Source: Gnetum montanum
Taxonomy: Eukaryota; Streptophyta; Gnetopsida; Gnetales; Gnetaceae
DNA length: 64,000 nucleotides
Assembly: GCA_015680685.1 (NCBI GenBank)
Contig: MNCI01017890.1
Coordinates: forward strand, 817,332 to 881,331
Direction: 5' to 3'
The stretch's first letter is position 1, and the number at the start of each line of letters is the position of its first letter. The position numbers and the translations under genes are program-made. The notes under the pieces are model-generated. The model searched no databases. It worked only from the letters and a program-made list of their open reading frames with translations, and was not told the DNA's origin. Positions 48,105 to 61,000 of this stretch are shown here, one piece after another.

Positions 48105-48857
48105 CTTCCTTCTCATCTTCATGACTGCCAAGGTGGTATTAGTGCATCATCTAGTTTGTCTTCTTTGGTTTGCATTTCTTTCCAAAATTCTTATACATAA
48201 CCAATGTTTTTTTACATCCCTTCTACTTGTTGTTTAGTAGCACAAGCCTTGTCTTTTTTGTTTTGTGCCAATGTGTTTCCCTACCTTGTAGATCGCACTT
48301 AGACTGGATTTTCCTGCACTTTTGTGTCCTGATCGTGTATGCCTTGGATGGCCTATGAAAACAAGTCTTGCTGTGCTCATCTTTTGTCACACCTACAATA
48401 TTAAACAATATGGAGAATGATGGTGTCAGAATGAAAAAGCTTTAGCAACTATGGAAGCATTTATAAGTCAAGTGGTCATAGAAAATTAGTCCATTAGGCA
48501 TGCATGTGAAGGAAACAATAATAATGCAGAAATATCGACAATCAAATACCTTTAAAGGCATGCATATTTTGCTTACCTTGTGTGAGTGGATTGCAATCGT
48601 AATGATTTAAATATGTTTTTTTTCTCTTTTAACCAAATAAATTGATGAGTTTACACACCTAGAAGTTTTTTAGGATGGATGTATAAAATCCCTTCTTCAC
48701 CTTCCAATGTTGGAATGAACTCATCAATCAAAGGATGTGCTTTCCACTTGTTGAAACCTAGCTTGGCTTTTAGATGATCTAGAAGCTCCTAATCCATGGG
48801 ATTAAATTTCATGCTAGTAGGTAGCATTGGCTAGTCTTGCTTTCCCAATGAAACCAT
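48105..48857 (-). pseudogene. NAC-domain transcription factor pseudogene, SND2/NAC075-like
   Basis: A nearly complete NAC DNA-binding domain on the minus strand in two exons, 48659-48857 and 48105-48392, joined by a GT-AG intron (CTAG/GTGTGT ... TTGTAG/GTGTGA) that keeps the frame. Exon 1: 'LPTSMKFNPMD', 'HPLIDEFIPTLEGEEG', 'YIHPKKL'. Exon 2: 'GVTKDEHSK', 'FHRPSKAYT', 'CDLQGRETHWHKT', 'KGCKKTLVMYKNFGK', 'YHLGSHEDEKEG'. The ending GGAAG/GTGAGC looks like the next donor. 'HPLIDEFIPT' and 'GVT.D..SK..FHRPS.AYT' place it in the SND2/NAC073-NAC075 group, which regulates secondary wall genes. Five in-frame stops all sit at conserved Trp or Gln codons and there is no frameshift. The kept intron means copying through DNA, not a processed copy. 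Activity is not possible as it stands. Confidence 0.88.
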
Positions 48858-50099
48858 CAATATACCCTCTACTGTAATCTAATGAATAAACATGCTCATG
48901 GTACAGATAGAAGAATGAATACTCCAAGCTCATAGAAGTAAATAGATGTTATGTGTACAAGGTTTTTAGTAACCTATTCCAATGTAGAAACTAGAATGAA
49001 TGGTTGCTGCATTAATGTTAAATGTAATAGCTCCTATAGGTGCTATGGTAAGTAAAGCATTATGTGCATCTTTTAAACATAACGTAAATCTAAAAAGAAA
49101 AAAGATTAAGCTTTGGCTCTACATTGCATTCTCTATTTTTTGAGTGATACATGGATACTATACTAAAAATGCTCCCTAACTATTAGATGTTTTATCATAA
49201 TTGCTATTATAGTATTATGTACAAATTTGTGTTTTGGGTTGTGGGTTCTTGGTTTATTTTATTAACACTTAAAAAATATTTTAAAAACAACAAGAATACA
49301 TCACATCATCAGAGATATGCACCAAGAAAACCAAAGTCATAACCAACAAGAGTATATTACAGAGTAAGAGAAAAAAAAAGGTATTATTAATAGCAATGGA
49401 AGTACTAAGAGGGTGAATAGATTTAACCACCTTAGGATGCCAATACAGGTTTCCAAATTTGCAACCAATCCTACAAAACCTACCCTATGAGGTTCTAAAT
49501 AGATCAAGCATTCTTGCCCTCTCATAAACATTCTATGGTGAGTTTCATAATAAAAAAACAACAAAAAACCATAAATCTTACGAAAGAAAATAGTTTCTAG
49601 ATAGAAAAAAATTGTGCAAGAATAACTCATTGTCGATCTCATGAGCAGTGTTGGTGAAGAAGGTAGCAAGTTCATGGTGATTGACTTCATTAGATCCATA
49701 AGTCCTATGCTGCAATCCTCCAGAAGAATGTTTAATTTTATGTGGGATTTTGAGGCACTGCACTCATGATCATATTTGCAAAAACCATTTTACCTTTTTC
49801 ATGTCTTGAAACTTCTTGCCAAACTTTGCACCCCAAAGGAATTATTGCAAAATGATGGTGTTTAATAGATATTCACTAAATCATTTTGATCATGTATTGC
49901 ATCCAAGAATGTTAACTTTCAATATTTTTTTTAAATATTTTTTGTTTTTAGGGTTTTGCATTTCAAATTTCAACAATGGCTATAGATATTTCTTGTTTAT
50001 CTATTTTTGATGGCATTTGTAATGATTATTTAAAATCTTAGACCCAATTCATTGCACTGATTCATAAATGCCAAATTCCCCACTCATGGTTCAGAGAAG
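48858..50099. other. no gene assigned
   Basis: AT-rich. Minus-strand frames at 49337-49763 are open in part but contain no family motif, and I cannot support a gene. The promoter side of the NAC pseudogene would be here if it was copied. Confidence 0.4.
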
Positions 50100-50804
50100 G
50101 AGAACACAGTAATGGATACATTCTCATTGGCTTTGTTTGATTATAGGTTCAATCCCATTTCTACAATATCATAGGAGGTGATCATGGCCAAGGTGTTTCC
50201 AAAGTTGTGGTTGATCATAGTGATGGAGAGCTACTTGCTCGAGTATTGATGAACTAGTCACTTGATCTCCTACTCAATCTACTCATGGAAGTTCAAAGTG
50301 CAGTAGTGATCATCATTCTCCTAGGCTATGTACAAATTCAGGAAGCCAGACTTGACCTTCACATCTAGGTGAGGATGCAGAGGATTGATTTTTGTCAAGT
50401 GTAGGTAGTCCATGAGATCTACAATCCATTCTAGTTTTGTAATGATTCCGCACCACATGATGATGATTTCTCAACATTTGAGGCACAATATCTTAGCTAG
50501 GTTCGTGGCCATGGAAACAAAGCCCATCTAGTTGGCATGTACGCTCCAGAGCTTGTTGTGTGATCTGCAAGGGTTTTAGAAGAAGCTTGGTAAGTTGATG
50601 TTGGATGTTTCATACAGTAGTATGTTATTCAGTACTCGTTGTTGCCCAAACCTACCTCCTAAAATAATCAAATATTGTCATGCACTTGTATAGTGTTAGT
50701 CTTTCCATCATGTTTTTTTCTTCAAATTTGATGGAATCTAACATGGCATGATGTGGCAGGGTGACAAACTTGAGTTCCCTTCCATTCTCCATCATGCTAG
50801 ACAT
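50100..50804 (-). pseudogene. unrecognised protein-coding relic
   Basis: On the minus strand the frame starts 'MSSMMENGRELKFVTLPH' (about 50.80 kb) and continues 'MLDSIKFEEKNMMERLTLY'. After one shift near 50.64 kb it reads 'FVSMATNLAKILCLKC', 'GIITKLEWIVDLMDYLHLT', 'PHLDVKVKSGFLNLYIA' and 'ITMINHNFGNTLAMITS'. Stops fall at probable Gln/Trp codons. About 235 codons are preserved, so it is clearly coding in origin, but I do not recognise it. A second copy of its N-terminal part appears at about 51.30-51.39 kb ('MASNFGQEANTSG...AKFV'). It may be a retroelement ORF inserted in the host gypsy element. Confidence 0.5.
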
Positions 50805-50904
50805 GTTGGCCTCCCATCATATTCCACAACAGCGATTTCTACTAGTAATGCAGCATCTTGATGGTGATGGGCAGCACCATCCTTACTGTAAAAAACCAAA
50901 GAAG

Positions 50905-51085
50905 ACTCAGTAGGCATGGGCAGCAAGTGTTGCATGACAAGCATTGTGCGATGGGCATTGGGGTTAGGTGTTGCATGGTAGGCATAGATGGAAAGCGTTA
51001 GATGGTAGGTGTTGGGTAGTAGGCATTGCATAGTAGGCATGAGTGGCAAGCATTGGATAGTAGGCATGGGTGGCAAGTGTTTTTT
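50905..51085. repeat. minisatellite of 'gtaggcat' words
   Basis: 'gtaggca(t/ttg)' followed by 'gggtggcaagtgttg.at' is repeated about six times with variable spacing of 15-32 bases. It lies just upstream of the unknown relic and makes short frames on both strands; these are not called. Confidence 0.8.
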
Positions 51086-51479
51086 GTTAATGATCATGAG
51101 TTTGTTGTTGTCTTTTATCAATGGTAGAAAAGCTAGGATGCGTAGCAGATTAAGTAAAAAAAAAATTTCATGTTTGGTTTCATTTTTAATTTATTAAATT
51201 TTGAGTTGGCAAACTTACTACCACTATAGTAAAGAAAGCCCATTTTTTTAGTTTTTTATTTATATATGAGAATGGTTTTGTTTCATTTGAAAACCAATGT
51301 TCTAACATGGTGATGTTGACAAATTTTGCCCCCCTCCCACCTACCATTGTGCCAGATGTGTTGGCCTCTTGGCCAAAATTACTAGCCATTAGAAAAAGAG
51401 ATGTAAGGATATGTGAAACATAATAAGAGGGAACCTTAGATAATGTGATCTAGTAAAATACTCTACCTATTTAAAAATC

Positions 51480-51810
51480 AATAAATGATATTGCAACAAA
51501 GGTAGAGAAAATATGAGACTCTATGGATGAAACATTTATTATAATACTAAAGATAGTAGAAGAGAAAATTGAACAAGTCTTTAAAAAAAATAAGAATAGG
51601 AAGAGGAGAAAGGATAATGGATGTGAGAATTATAAAAAAAAGGAAAATTTGCTACAATTGAGGAAATTATGAACTCAAGCTTTGAAGATGATATTGGATG
51701 TAAAGGATGCCAGTATGAACATCCTAAAGGATGTTGTCCTATCATGGCCCACTAACAAGAGTCTAGGGAATACATACTAAATTTGAAGTTTGTTAAAAAA
51801 ATAGATGCAT
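51480..51810 (+). pseudogene. gag C-terminal part of host gypsy element, with zinc knuckle
   Basis: The + strand reads 'KINDIATKVEKI', a Lys/Arg-rich part, then 'CKGCQYEHPKGCC' followed by 'PIMAH' (about 51.69-51.75 kb). This matches the knuckle 'CNICMYDHPKGQC'-'PILSH' of the 38-46 kb element, with the same unusual C-x2-C-x3-H-x4-C spacing. The orientation is the same as the gag N-terminal part at 37.15-38.2 kb and the pol at 53.0-55.6 kb, so all three are read as one element split by later insertions. Confidence 0.7.
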
Positions 51811-51839
51811 AGATAATTACCTTTCTCATAAAATAATTT

Positions 51840-53030
51840 TAAAGAGCCCTATTTTGATGACTGAAAATGTTGACAGCTAGAACACCGGGGTCGATGGACA
51901 CATAGCCTAACCCCAAGTCCACATAAGGGCTTGCTGGACATGGAGATGGGGTGCCCTAAATGGTCTTGTCGATTGAACAGGGACTTATCAAATGTAACAA
52001 ATATGTTAATGTGAAACAATTCTAAGTGTTCGTGTAGTGTCAAAAATGTCAATAGTGTCAATGAATGTGAGCATAGTCAAAGGGTTTAAGTAAAAAATGA
52101 AGGTGTCCACATGTGGGGACTACTTCACAAGCATGTCTATGCATGAAAATAGTAGAAAATGCAAGTAAAATGTAGAAAATGCAAGTAATATGCTAAAAAT
52201 GCCAAGAAAGAGAGAGAGAGAGAGGAAGTGGAACACCACCCCAAATGGGGTTGAACATAGTTAACACTAGAAGGGGTGAGAAGGTACGTAGTGTATAACA
52301 AGCATAATGGAGAGTGTAGTCACAGTCTTGAGGGTGTCTGGCCATGAAGACTAATGTTTTGCTGTGGTGTTTGTTCTTACTGAGTTGGCCACCACAGTGT
52401 ACCATGGGCTATGGTGGTCTACGGTGTCCTACAATGGGGTTGTGGTGGTATGCAACTCTCTTTGATTCATTGGTGTGCCTTTGGTTTTTTGTTTGCCCAA
52501 AATTCCAAAATGCTAAAGTTTTCCTACTTGCCAAAATTTGCCAACCCATAAAACATTGAGGGTGAGCGTATTTCTAGGGCTAGGTTTAGTGAAAAATGTG
52601 AGATGGCTACCATGTGGTAGTGGGGACGGTTGGGACTACGCCATCACCCAACTACACTTCCATTGAGGTTGGTGGTGTTATGCTTTGCTAGACTTTGTGA
52701 GACTATGAGAATGTGACTACATTGCTGAGTGCATGTATATCCACTAAGAGGACCACAATGTACTTGAAAAAATGCAACTTTGGAGACTATGCTCTGGGAC
52801 TACACTCTCCACTATCTTGTGTGGGGTCAAGCATAGTTACAATTTTGGGAATAAAAGGGATACAAAAAAGATGCATTTTTCTAACTACAGTTACTAGAGG
52901 TGAGTTGGAGTTAAGCTAAATGTTGGTGCTATGTTTTGGAGGCCTTTTGAAGTTGTTCTAGTTGACTACGCTTGACTACGCTCTAGATTGGGGGTGAGCG
53001 TAGTTCAACATTTAGAAAAAAAGTTTGTAA
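51840..53030 (+). other. noncoding spacer between gag and pol of the host element
   Basis: No coding signal. It holds a short (GA)n at about 52208-52226 and, at 52.6-53.0 kb, several 'gactacgct.../gagcgtagtt' words like those in gypsy copies A and B. No protease was found here, although it would be expected between the gag knuckle and RT. Confidence 0.5.
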
Positions 53031-53039
53031 AAAATGGCC

Positions 53040-55640
53040 ATGTGCTAACTAAAAGCCTTACTAGATGCACTGGAATATGATTTCCTTAATAACAAAAGAC
53101 TAGTAATTTTAAATGTCAATATTGATAAAAAATAAAAGAGAAAATTATTAGAAGTGCTAAAAAAATGGCCAACTGCATTCACATAGTCTTATGATGAAAT
53201 CACTAGCATTGATCCATGTATTTGTCAACATTGAATCTACACTGATCTAACTATTAAGCTATGTTGCCAACCTTAATGATGGTTGAACTTGAAACTTAAA
53301 GACTTTATCAAAGAAGAATTAGAAAGCTATTAAAATGAAAGTTCATCTATCCTATGGTAGACAATGAATGGGATATTCCATTAGTCATTGTTCCAAAGAA
53401 GGATGATAAGTAAAAGGTCTATATAGATGTTTGATTGTTGAAAATGGTGATATTCAATGATCATTTTTCTTTAATATTTGTTGATCATGTTTTGGATACT
53501 ATTTTGGGGCACTAGTATTATAGTTTTCAAGATGAATACAGTGGATACAATCAAATTCAAATTGCACTAGAAGAGCAAGATAAGACAATAGTTACTAGCC
53601 TATGGGAAATGCTCACATTTAAGTAAATGTCATTTAGCTTATATAATGCTCTAGCCAAGTTCCAGAGACTTGTTCTCAACATCTTGCAAAAACATATTAG
53701 TAATGAACTTGAGGTATTTATGTATGATTTCTCTATGCATAGACTTAACTTTAATCAAGCCTTGGACTGCTGAAAGCAAATTTTGAAATGATATTTTCAA
53801 ATAAATTTAAAGCTTAATTGGAAGAAGAGCCACTTATTGGTTCAAGATGACATAGTTATAGGGAACAACGTATCCTACAAAGGAATAGAGGTAGATCCAA
53901 ACAAAATTAGAGTCATCGAAAACATTACCTAAAGACCATATACAGTCAAGGATGTTTGATCACTCCTTGGTCATACAAGGTACTATAAGAGATTTATTAA
54001 ATTTTTTTTAAAGATTGCAAAGCTGCTAATTGAACTAACAAAGAAAGATGCATCATTCTAGTGGTCTGAATAATGTACAAAGATATTTGAGAGCCTAAAT
54101 CAGAAATTTATTAAGATACTAATCCTTAGAGCTCTAGATTAATCTAAGCCTTTCTTCATCATGACTGATGCTTCAAACTATGCATTAGGAGTAATATTGA
54201 CCTAGCTAGATGATCAAAAGTGACCATATTACATACACTACAATAGTAAAAGTATTACTAGAATACACCTTAACTATACCACTATAGAAAAGAAGCTTAT
54301 GGATGTGGTATATGCACTTCAAAATTCAAACATTATGTGCTCAAGTATTCAATATATGTTCATACAAAACACAGTGCAATCAAATTTTTAATGAATAAAA
54401 TAGTAATTAGTCTAAGAGGGACAAGATGACTTATTATACTATAGGAATTTTACATTATAAGGTTTGACAAGAAAGGAACTAAAAATGTTGTAGTTTATCA
54501 TTTGTCAAGACTCATATGGGATTCTCAAAGAGTGAAGAATCCTTATTAGACCAATTCCATGATGAAAATTTATTTACTAAGATAGCAATCGATATAGATT
54601 CAATAGTAAAGTCATGGATTACTGATTATATGACATATTGAAATACACAAGAACTTCCTATTAAATGGGATAACTGATTATATGACATATTGAAATACAC
54701 AAGAACTTCCTATTAAATGGGATAACTGATTATATGACATATTGAAATACACAAGAACTTCCTATTAAATGGGATAGAAAGAAAGAAGAATAGTTCCTTC
54801 AAAAAGAAAAATGATACATGAAGATTAAAGGAAATATTTATAAGATATGTGTAGATGGTTTAATATAATGGTGTATTCTAGAGGAAAATCAACAAAGAGT
54901 TTTGCAAGATTCACATGAAGGACCATGTGGTAGTTATTATGTAGGATGAAGAACAACACTAAAATTGATGATGGCAGGTTGCTTCTAGCCTATCATATTC
55001 AGGAACATACATTGGTTTACATAATCTTGTGAAAGATGCCAAAATAATGGAGGACTGAAAACTAAAAATGAAGAGCTACAACAATGAATACAACCATTGA
55101 AACTATTTAATATTTGGAGAATTAATTTTATGGGATCCATCATGCCAATGTCAAATAAAAATTTTCATATTATTATGACTATTAATTACTTTACCAAGTG
55201 GGTAGAAGCAACTATAGTTAAATATTACATAGCCATAATAGTTGCAAAATTATTTCAACAACATGTGGTGAATAAATTTGGAGTTTCATGAATGTTAATA
55301 TTAGATAATAAAGCTCATTTCACTAGAGCTACATTTGAGAAGGTAATGCAACTACTTGGGGTGAATCATAAACTAACTACATACTATCACCCCCAAGCGA
55401 ATGATGGAGCCAAAGTAACTAACAGAGAGATTGTACACATATTAACTACAACTATTAGTAGATATAGAAATGATTGGAGCATTGACCTTATTGATGCTCT
55501 ATGGGCATATCGATCTACTTTGAAACTTCTTGTTTTGTATTCATTGTATGAACTAGTCTATGGAAAATTTCCTACTCTACTAATCCAAGAAGAGATAAAT
55601 TACCCTTATAACCACATGTACATTTGACCTAGTGTTGGAC
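53040..55640 (+). pseudogene. pol of host Athila/Tat-like gypsy element
   Basis: The linker 'SYDEITSIDPCICQH' before RT is of the Athila/Tat type. RT follows (53.25-53.95 kb) with 'VVPKKDD', 'YSGYNQIQIALEEQDKT' and the catalytic block now 'FMYDF'. RNase H is at 54.1-54.4 kb ('SKPFFIMTDASNYALGVIL'). Integrase runs 54.88-55.64 kb: 'DSHEGPCGSYY' and 'SCERCQNNG' form the zinc end, and the core includes 'FTKWVEA', 'DNKAHFTRATFEKVM', 'YHPQAN' and 'DALWAYRST'. The integrase core is open for most of 55097-55627. The coding part stops where gypsy copy B begins (about 55.67 kb). Confidence 0.88.
54621..54776. repeat. 52-bp unit, three perfect tandem copies
   Basis: 'actgattatatgacatattg' and the following 32 bases occur at 54621, 54673 and 54725 with no visible difference. 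It lies between RNase H and integrase of a heavily decayed pol, so the amplification is much younger than the pol itself. Confidence 0.95.
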
Positions 55641-55669
55641 CTAGAAAAATTAGTTACTAAAATGGAAAC

Positions 55670-57500
55670 TGGAAAATCCTAGGTGTCAAAATAGTTTTAG
55701 CCTTAAATCCCAAAGGCCTTTGAATAATAGGATTCAAGGCATCCTAGATGGTTTGGCTGATTACCTAGGGACTTATGAAAGTTTCAATAGAAATATAAAT
55801 GAAAAAATAAATGAAAATGTAAACGAAGATGAAAATGTAAATAAAAATGAGATCATAAACAAAAATGGAATTGTAGATTCAGAATTATAATAGATATAGA
55901 AATGAAAACGTGAACTCAAATCTACACAACAATGAACTATGACATTATTGAAATGGTAAATAAAGTACCAAATTCAAAAAGTATAGATTTTATGCTAGTG
56001 AAAAAGAAGTTTGTTGAGAAGGCTCCATGATCTAGATTCTTCCCAACTCCAATTTCCAGTAATTATTTGATAGTTTCCAGTAAAATTAGCAATTGGCACC
56101 ACAAATGGTATTCCACATTTGATGTAGTGATATCACATGGGAGTCTCCAATGCCCAATGTAGATACTAGTTATGTTCAAAGGTGTTGCAAGGTTGTAAAA
56201 GGCTCTGTTGGTTGCAAAATGCTTTCAAGTGCTATTACTTCAAAAGGAGTTGGAAATGGAATTAGGTGTTTACGTTGGATTTATATAGGCCATGGAATTG
56301 CCATTTTTAGGACCTACACATCCCTATCATGGTTATTGATAGATTGATGTTTAGTTTTAGGTGGTAATAGTTACAATTGTTAGTAAAGATGCCATTTATG
56401 GAAATTTTGGACTACACTATACACATCAAAATCCATCTATTTACTAGAAATAGTAAATGAACTTTTGTTACTACCATGACACCATCCCAAGTGTGCTACC
56501 CTTGGTGGACTATGTTGAAGTTACTCAAAACTATTGGAAATGAAAAAACTACTAGAATTTCCAAAACTATCAAAACTACTTGAACTACTAATGTCTATGT
56601 TGGGCATGGTGCAGTTGTTGAAGACTTGGGGTAACTATGTTGGTCACTATTGGGAAAATGAAAAATGAAAAATTCCAATAGTTTCAATGTTGCATTTATG
56701 CTAGGTTTTGTTGGTGACTATGCTGGGTTGAAAATGAAAATGAAAATCCAAGACCATCTATGCTAGGGGTAGATGGTTCCAACGTAGTTGAGGTTATGCC
56801 CCTACAAAAACCCATGAAAATGCTAAATTTGGAAATCCATAAGTCATTTTCAGCCTTCCCAAGCCCAAATATATACATGAGGTACCTTTTTTCACTTGAG
56901 AAGTAAGGCAATAGCAGCTTTTGCAACATTTTTCAGTCTTCCATAAGCCAAAGTATGTAAGATTGTAGCTCATGGACTACAAATCTTACATTTACAATAA
57001 AATTTTACCTCGAGTCAAAAAAATGAAGGTTACAATTGGCAACATGAATTTTCTTTATGGTGTTTCATTGATCTCTCTTTGTTGATGTTTGAAGGATTGA
57101 CCCAAGAGACATCAACAAAGAATAGAAAACACCATTGTAGGTTCATCACCAATGTTCCCTCTCCACACTTGACTTAGTAGTGTCAAACCATGCCAGAGAG
57201 TACTTGTGATGATGGGATAAGATTATGGTGAGTGCTATCATTGGCTATAGGGAGATGATCATGAGGGTTAACAATGAGTTTCATATGTTGACATTGTGGT
57301 TACATTCACAAAAATGACACTTTCTTTAATCAACTTAATCTTGGTACTTCATCTTTTGAAGTGTTGGTCACTCAACAATGCATTTGATGAACCAACACCT
57401 CACTCTAAGGTTTCTTAGGCCATTAGGATCCTTCCATTTGCATGTTTGGAGCCATCAATTTGTCCTTTTGAGGCTTCATTGGTCATTCATCTTTTTGGCA
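55670..57500 (-). repeat. probable 3' LTR of gypsy copy B
   Basis: It matches 5.38-7.17 kb of copy A on the opposite strand to the last bases ('cacctaggatttt'). It carries TATATAA on the minus strand (56281-56287). A purine-rich tract at about 57507-57525 ('aaaaaatgggga' on the minus strand) is the likely polypurine tract. Confidence 0.5.
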
Positions 57501-58089
57501 GTTTGCATCCCCATTTTTTGGGGGTGAAACCTTCATTAGGTTTCAATACCAAGGCTAGTTTTGATTGGATTTTCATATCTAGTGAGATGTGTTACATATA
57601 AAGAACTTGATGATGTAACATAATGAAGGGTTGTCACATGGCCATAATGGATGAGCATCAAACATAGGTTAACACTATTTCCTAGGATAAGGAGGATTAT
57701 AATCATGCTATGGATTGGGGTTCAAGGAGTGGTAATGGGAATGATGTGAAATAAGAACTCTTGGTATGGTAGGAAAAACTCACTAAATCTTGTGCATTGA
57801 GATCATGTGGTGACTTGCTACCCTAATGATTTACACCTCTATGATGCCTTTAAGCTTCATCTTGAAAGAACAACTCTAAGAGAACAAGAAATAAGACAAA
57901 GAAAACATGTTGTTACAATACAATGCATAAGGCCAAACAATCAGCAAACCAAGCTACTAGAGGTTACCAATGATACAAACTTTCATAGTTCATCTGTTGT
58001 ACAAAAAGAGGTTATGTAGGCTCACATGTTATTGGTTGTCTAGGTCATCAATAGGCTACATGTAGTAGGGCTTTAGATAAGAATGATTA
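57501..58089 (-). other. noncoding stretch between integrase and 3' LTR of copy B
   Basis: It matches copy A at about 4.8-5.35 kb. A 70-codon + strand frame at 57807-58019 is antisense to the element, has no domain and is not called. A piece around 57.83-58.06 kb has no clear counterpart in copy A. Confidence 0.45.
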
Positions 58090-61000
58090 GCCAATTTGGC
58101 CAACTCATTTTCTTCCATATCTGCTATCCTAAAGGCTTTGTTACCATAGGCCTCAATGAATAAAAAAGGCCCTTCCTAGTTGGCTGAGAATTTTTCTAAA
58201 TGATTGTAGATAGCCTTGAGGACTAGGTCCCCTTCCTTAGTCTTGTGCTTACTCAGGTTATGGTGGTGTTACTATTTCTACCTCTTCTATGATGTGAGCA
58301 AGTTTTTGCACCCATTACTCTACCATGGTATGTAGCTCCTTATTCTATTCATCATTGATGAAGTTGTATAAGGCTACTCACAGTGATGACACCTACAATT
58401 CAAAAGGTAAAGTAACTTTTGAATCATAAACTAGGATATACAGGGTTACATAGGTTGTAGTTCAGAATGTGGTTCTATAAGCCCAAAGTGCATAGAAAAG
58501 TTGCTCATGCCACTTGCATTTGCTATTGTTCAACATATTCTTGAGAAAGTTTATGATGGCCTTATTATTTGCTTCATCTTGTACATTGACTTGAGGGTCA
58601 TACATTGATGAGAAGGAGTGTTTAATGCCTAGGTCATGAAAAAACTTCTTCATTTCTTGGGTACTAAACTATGGTCCATTATCTATGAATATGGTCATAG
58701 GTATACCAAAATGTGCTACTATGTTATCTAGTATGAATTTTAAAACTTGTTGAGATGTTGTCTTCCTTAGGGGAATATCTTCAACTCACTTTATAAAGTA
58801 TTCGATTGCAATGATGATAAAGTTATATCCTATGAAAGAATTAGGTATTAGAGGTCCAATTATATTCAACCCCCACCATTAAAAAGGCCACATTATCTCT
58901 ATAGCATGTAACTTAGTTGGAAACACATGTATAAAGTTGGTATGCCATTGGAAAATGTCACATGTTTTAACCCTTTGCAAATATTCATTTTCAATATAGA
59001 GCTAGTAATAACCTAAGAATTTGATCTTTGAGGTGATGGCTCTACATCCTATATGTCTTCCACATACATCCTCATGAACTTGCTCTAGGACCATGAGAGC
59101 TTTGATTTTACTAAAGCATACTAACAATATGCCTTCATAGGATTATCAAAATAATGTGTTATCATCTACTATGACATAATATGTTGATCGTTTACGTACA
59201 ATGACCTTTTGAGTAGTAGTCAGGCTTTCTGAAGGTTCGCCAAGCACAAGGTAACACTTGATATCATCATACCAGTCCTTTGGAGGGGCAGTATGAACTA
59301 CAACTACAAAGGTATCCTTAGTGCTCTATGTGATGGGAATAGCATAGTCCTTAGTTAAGGAAGACAACTTGCTAAACACATCTAGCATCACATTGAGGGC
59401 TAATGTTGTAATGGCATTGACTATGATGCTCTTGGTTCAGGGTACATGTTGGATATCAATGTCTATAAATTGTTGCATTAGTTTCTTTCCTAGGTTAGTG
59501 TAAGGTTGCAAGTGTTTGACTTTACATGTGTAAACCTTAATTACTTGGTTGACCACAATTTTTGAATCACCTCTAATCATTAAGTGTTTGATTCCTTGGT
59601 CACAAGCTACCATCATTCCCCGATCAAACCCTCAGACTTTGCTACATTATTAGTACATAGAAATTTAAAATGATAGGAAAAGGATTGGATTTATCCAGAT
59701 GGGAATGTCATAATGGTAATGGCACTAGCACCATGGGTAGTTGAAGCTCTGTCAAAGTACATGACCACCTCATAGTCCTCAAGCACTTCACTAATGATGT
59801 TAATGTGTTCATTAGGGAATTTGGGATCTATGGTTGCATGGTCATCAACTGGTGAGATAGTGAGATGTGTAGTTATAACTTGACCTTTTATTGATGCTTG
59901 GAAGATGTAATGAAGGTCAAACTTCATTGTTATGACTTTCAAATAGGCTATATGACTACTTTCATAGATATTGGTTGTTATGGCTCTAAGCATGTTATCT
60001 TTGCAAATGATGTTAACCTAGCTCTTAAAGAGGTAGTATATTCACTTCTTCAATGAAAAGACTAGGGCTAGATAATATTTCTCTACTTTGGTGTATTGAG
60101 TCTCATGGGTGATGAATGCATGATTGAGATAGTATACTCGCAACTATGCTCCATCATCTCATTTTGATAGAGTAGAGACGCAGTGGATGCATTAGAGATA
60201 GCAAGGTAGATGTAAAAGGATTTGTCCTTTTGTGATGAATAAACTATCGATAGTTGCATCAACTCTTGCTTAAGATTTTAAAAGACTTCTTGGCATTGAT
60301 CCATCCACTCATAGTGAACTCCTTTCTTAAGCAAATGTTGCATGAGTTGTAACTTATCCATAAGCTTAGAGATAAACCTATGAACAAATTGCAATCTACC
60401 TTGCAATCCCTAAAGCTTATTAAGGTTAATAAGTGCTTCCAAGTTGGATATGGCTTTAACCTTATTAGGATTGACATGTATCCTTGCTTTGGATAGTACA
60501 AATCCAAGCATCTTATCAGTTTTGACACCAAAGACATACTTTTTTGGATTAATCCTAAGCTCATACTTGAGGCATCATTTAAGTACAAGGTCAAGGTCAT
60601 GTGCATGATTATTCGCCACTTTGGACTTAATGGCTATATCATCTACATAATAGTTGAGAAAACTTAGCATATAATCACTAAAGATATACATCATAGCTCT
60701 TTCATAGGTTGCTCCTACATTCTTTAGGACAAAGGACATCATGGTATAACAAAAGGTACCCCAGGGGGTCATGAAGGTTATACTAAGTTGATGCTCTAGG
60801 TTAATCCTAATTTGGTTGTATCCCGAGAACCCATACATAAAGGATAATAAGGCATGCCCAACCATGGTATCAAGAAGTTGATTAATACTTGGCAAATGAA
60901 AATCATCTTTTACAGTTTCCTTATTTAGGTCTTAGAAAGTGATGCAAATGCGTATACTCCAATTTTTCTTAGGGACTACCACTATGTTGGACACCCATTT

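Noticed and set aside
49337-49763. Minus-strand gene upstream of the NAC pseudogene
   Set aside because: Open frames are short, hydrophobic by AT bias and lack any recognised block.
57807-58019. 70-codon + strand frame
   Set aside because: Antisense to gypsy copy B between integrase and LTR, with no motif.
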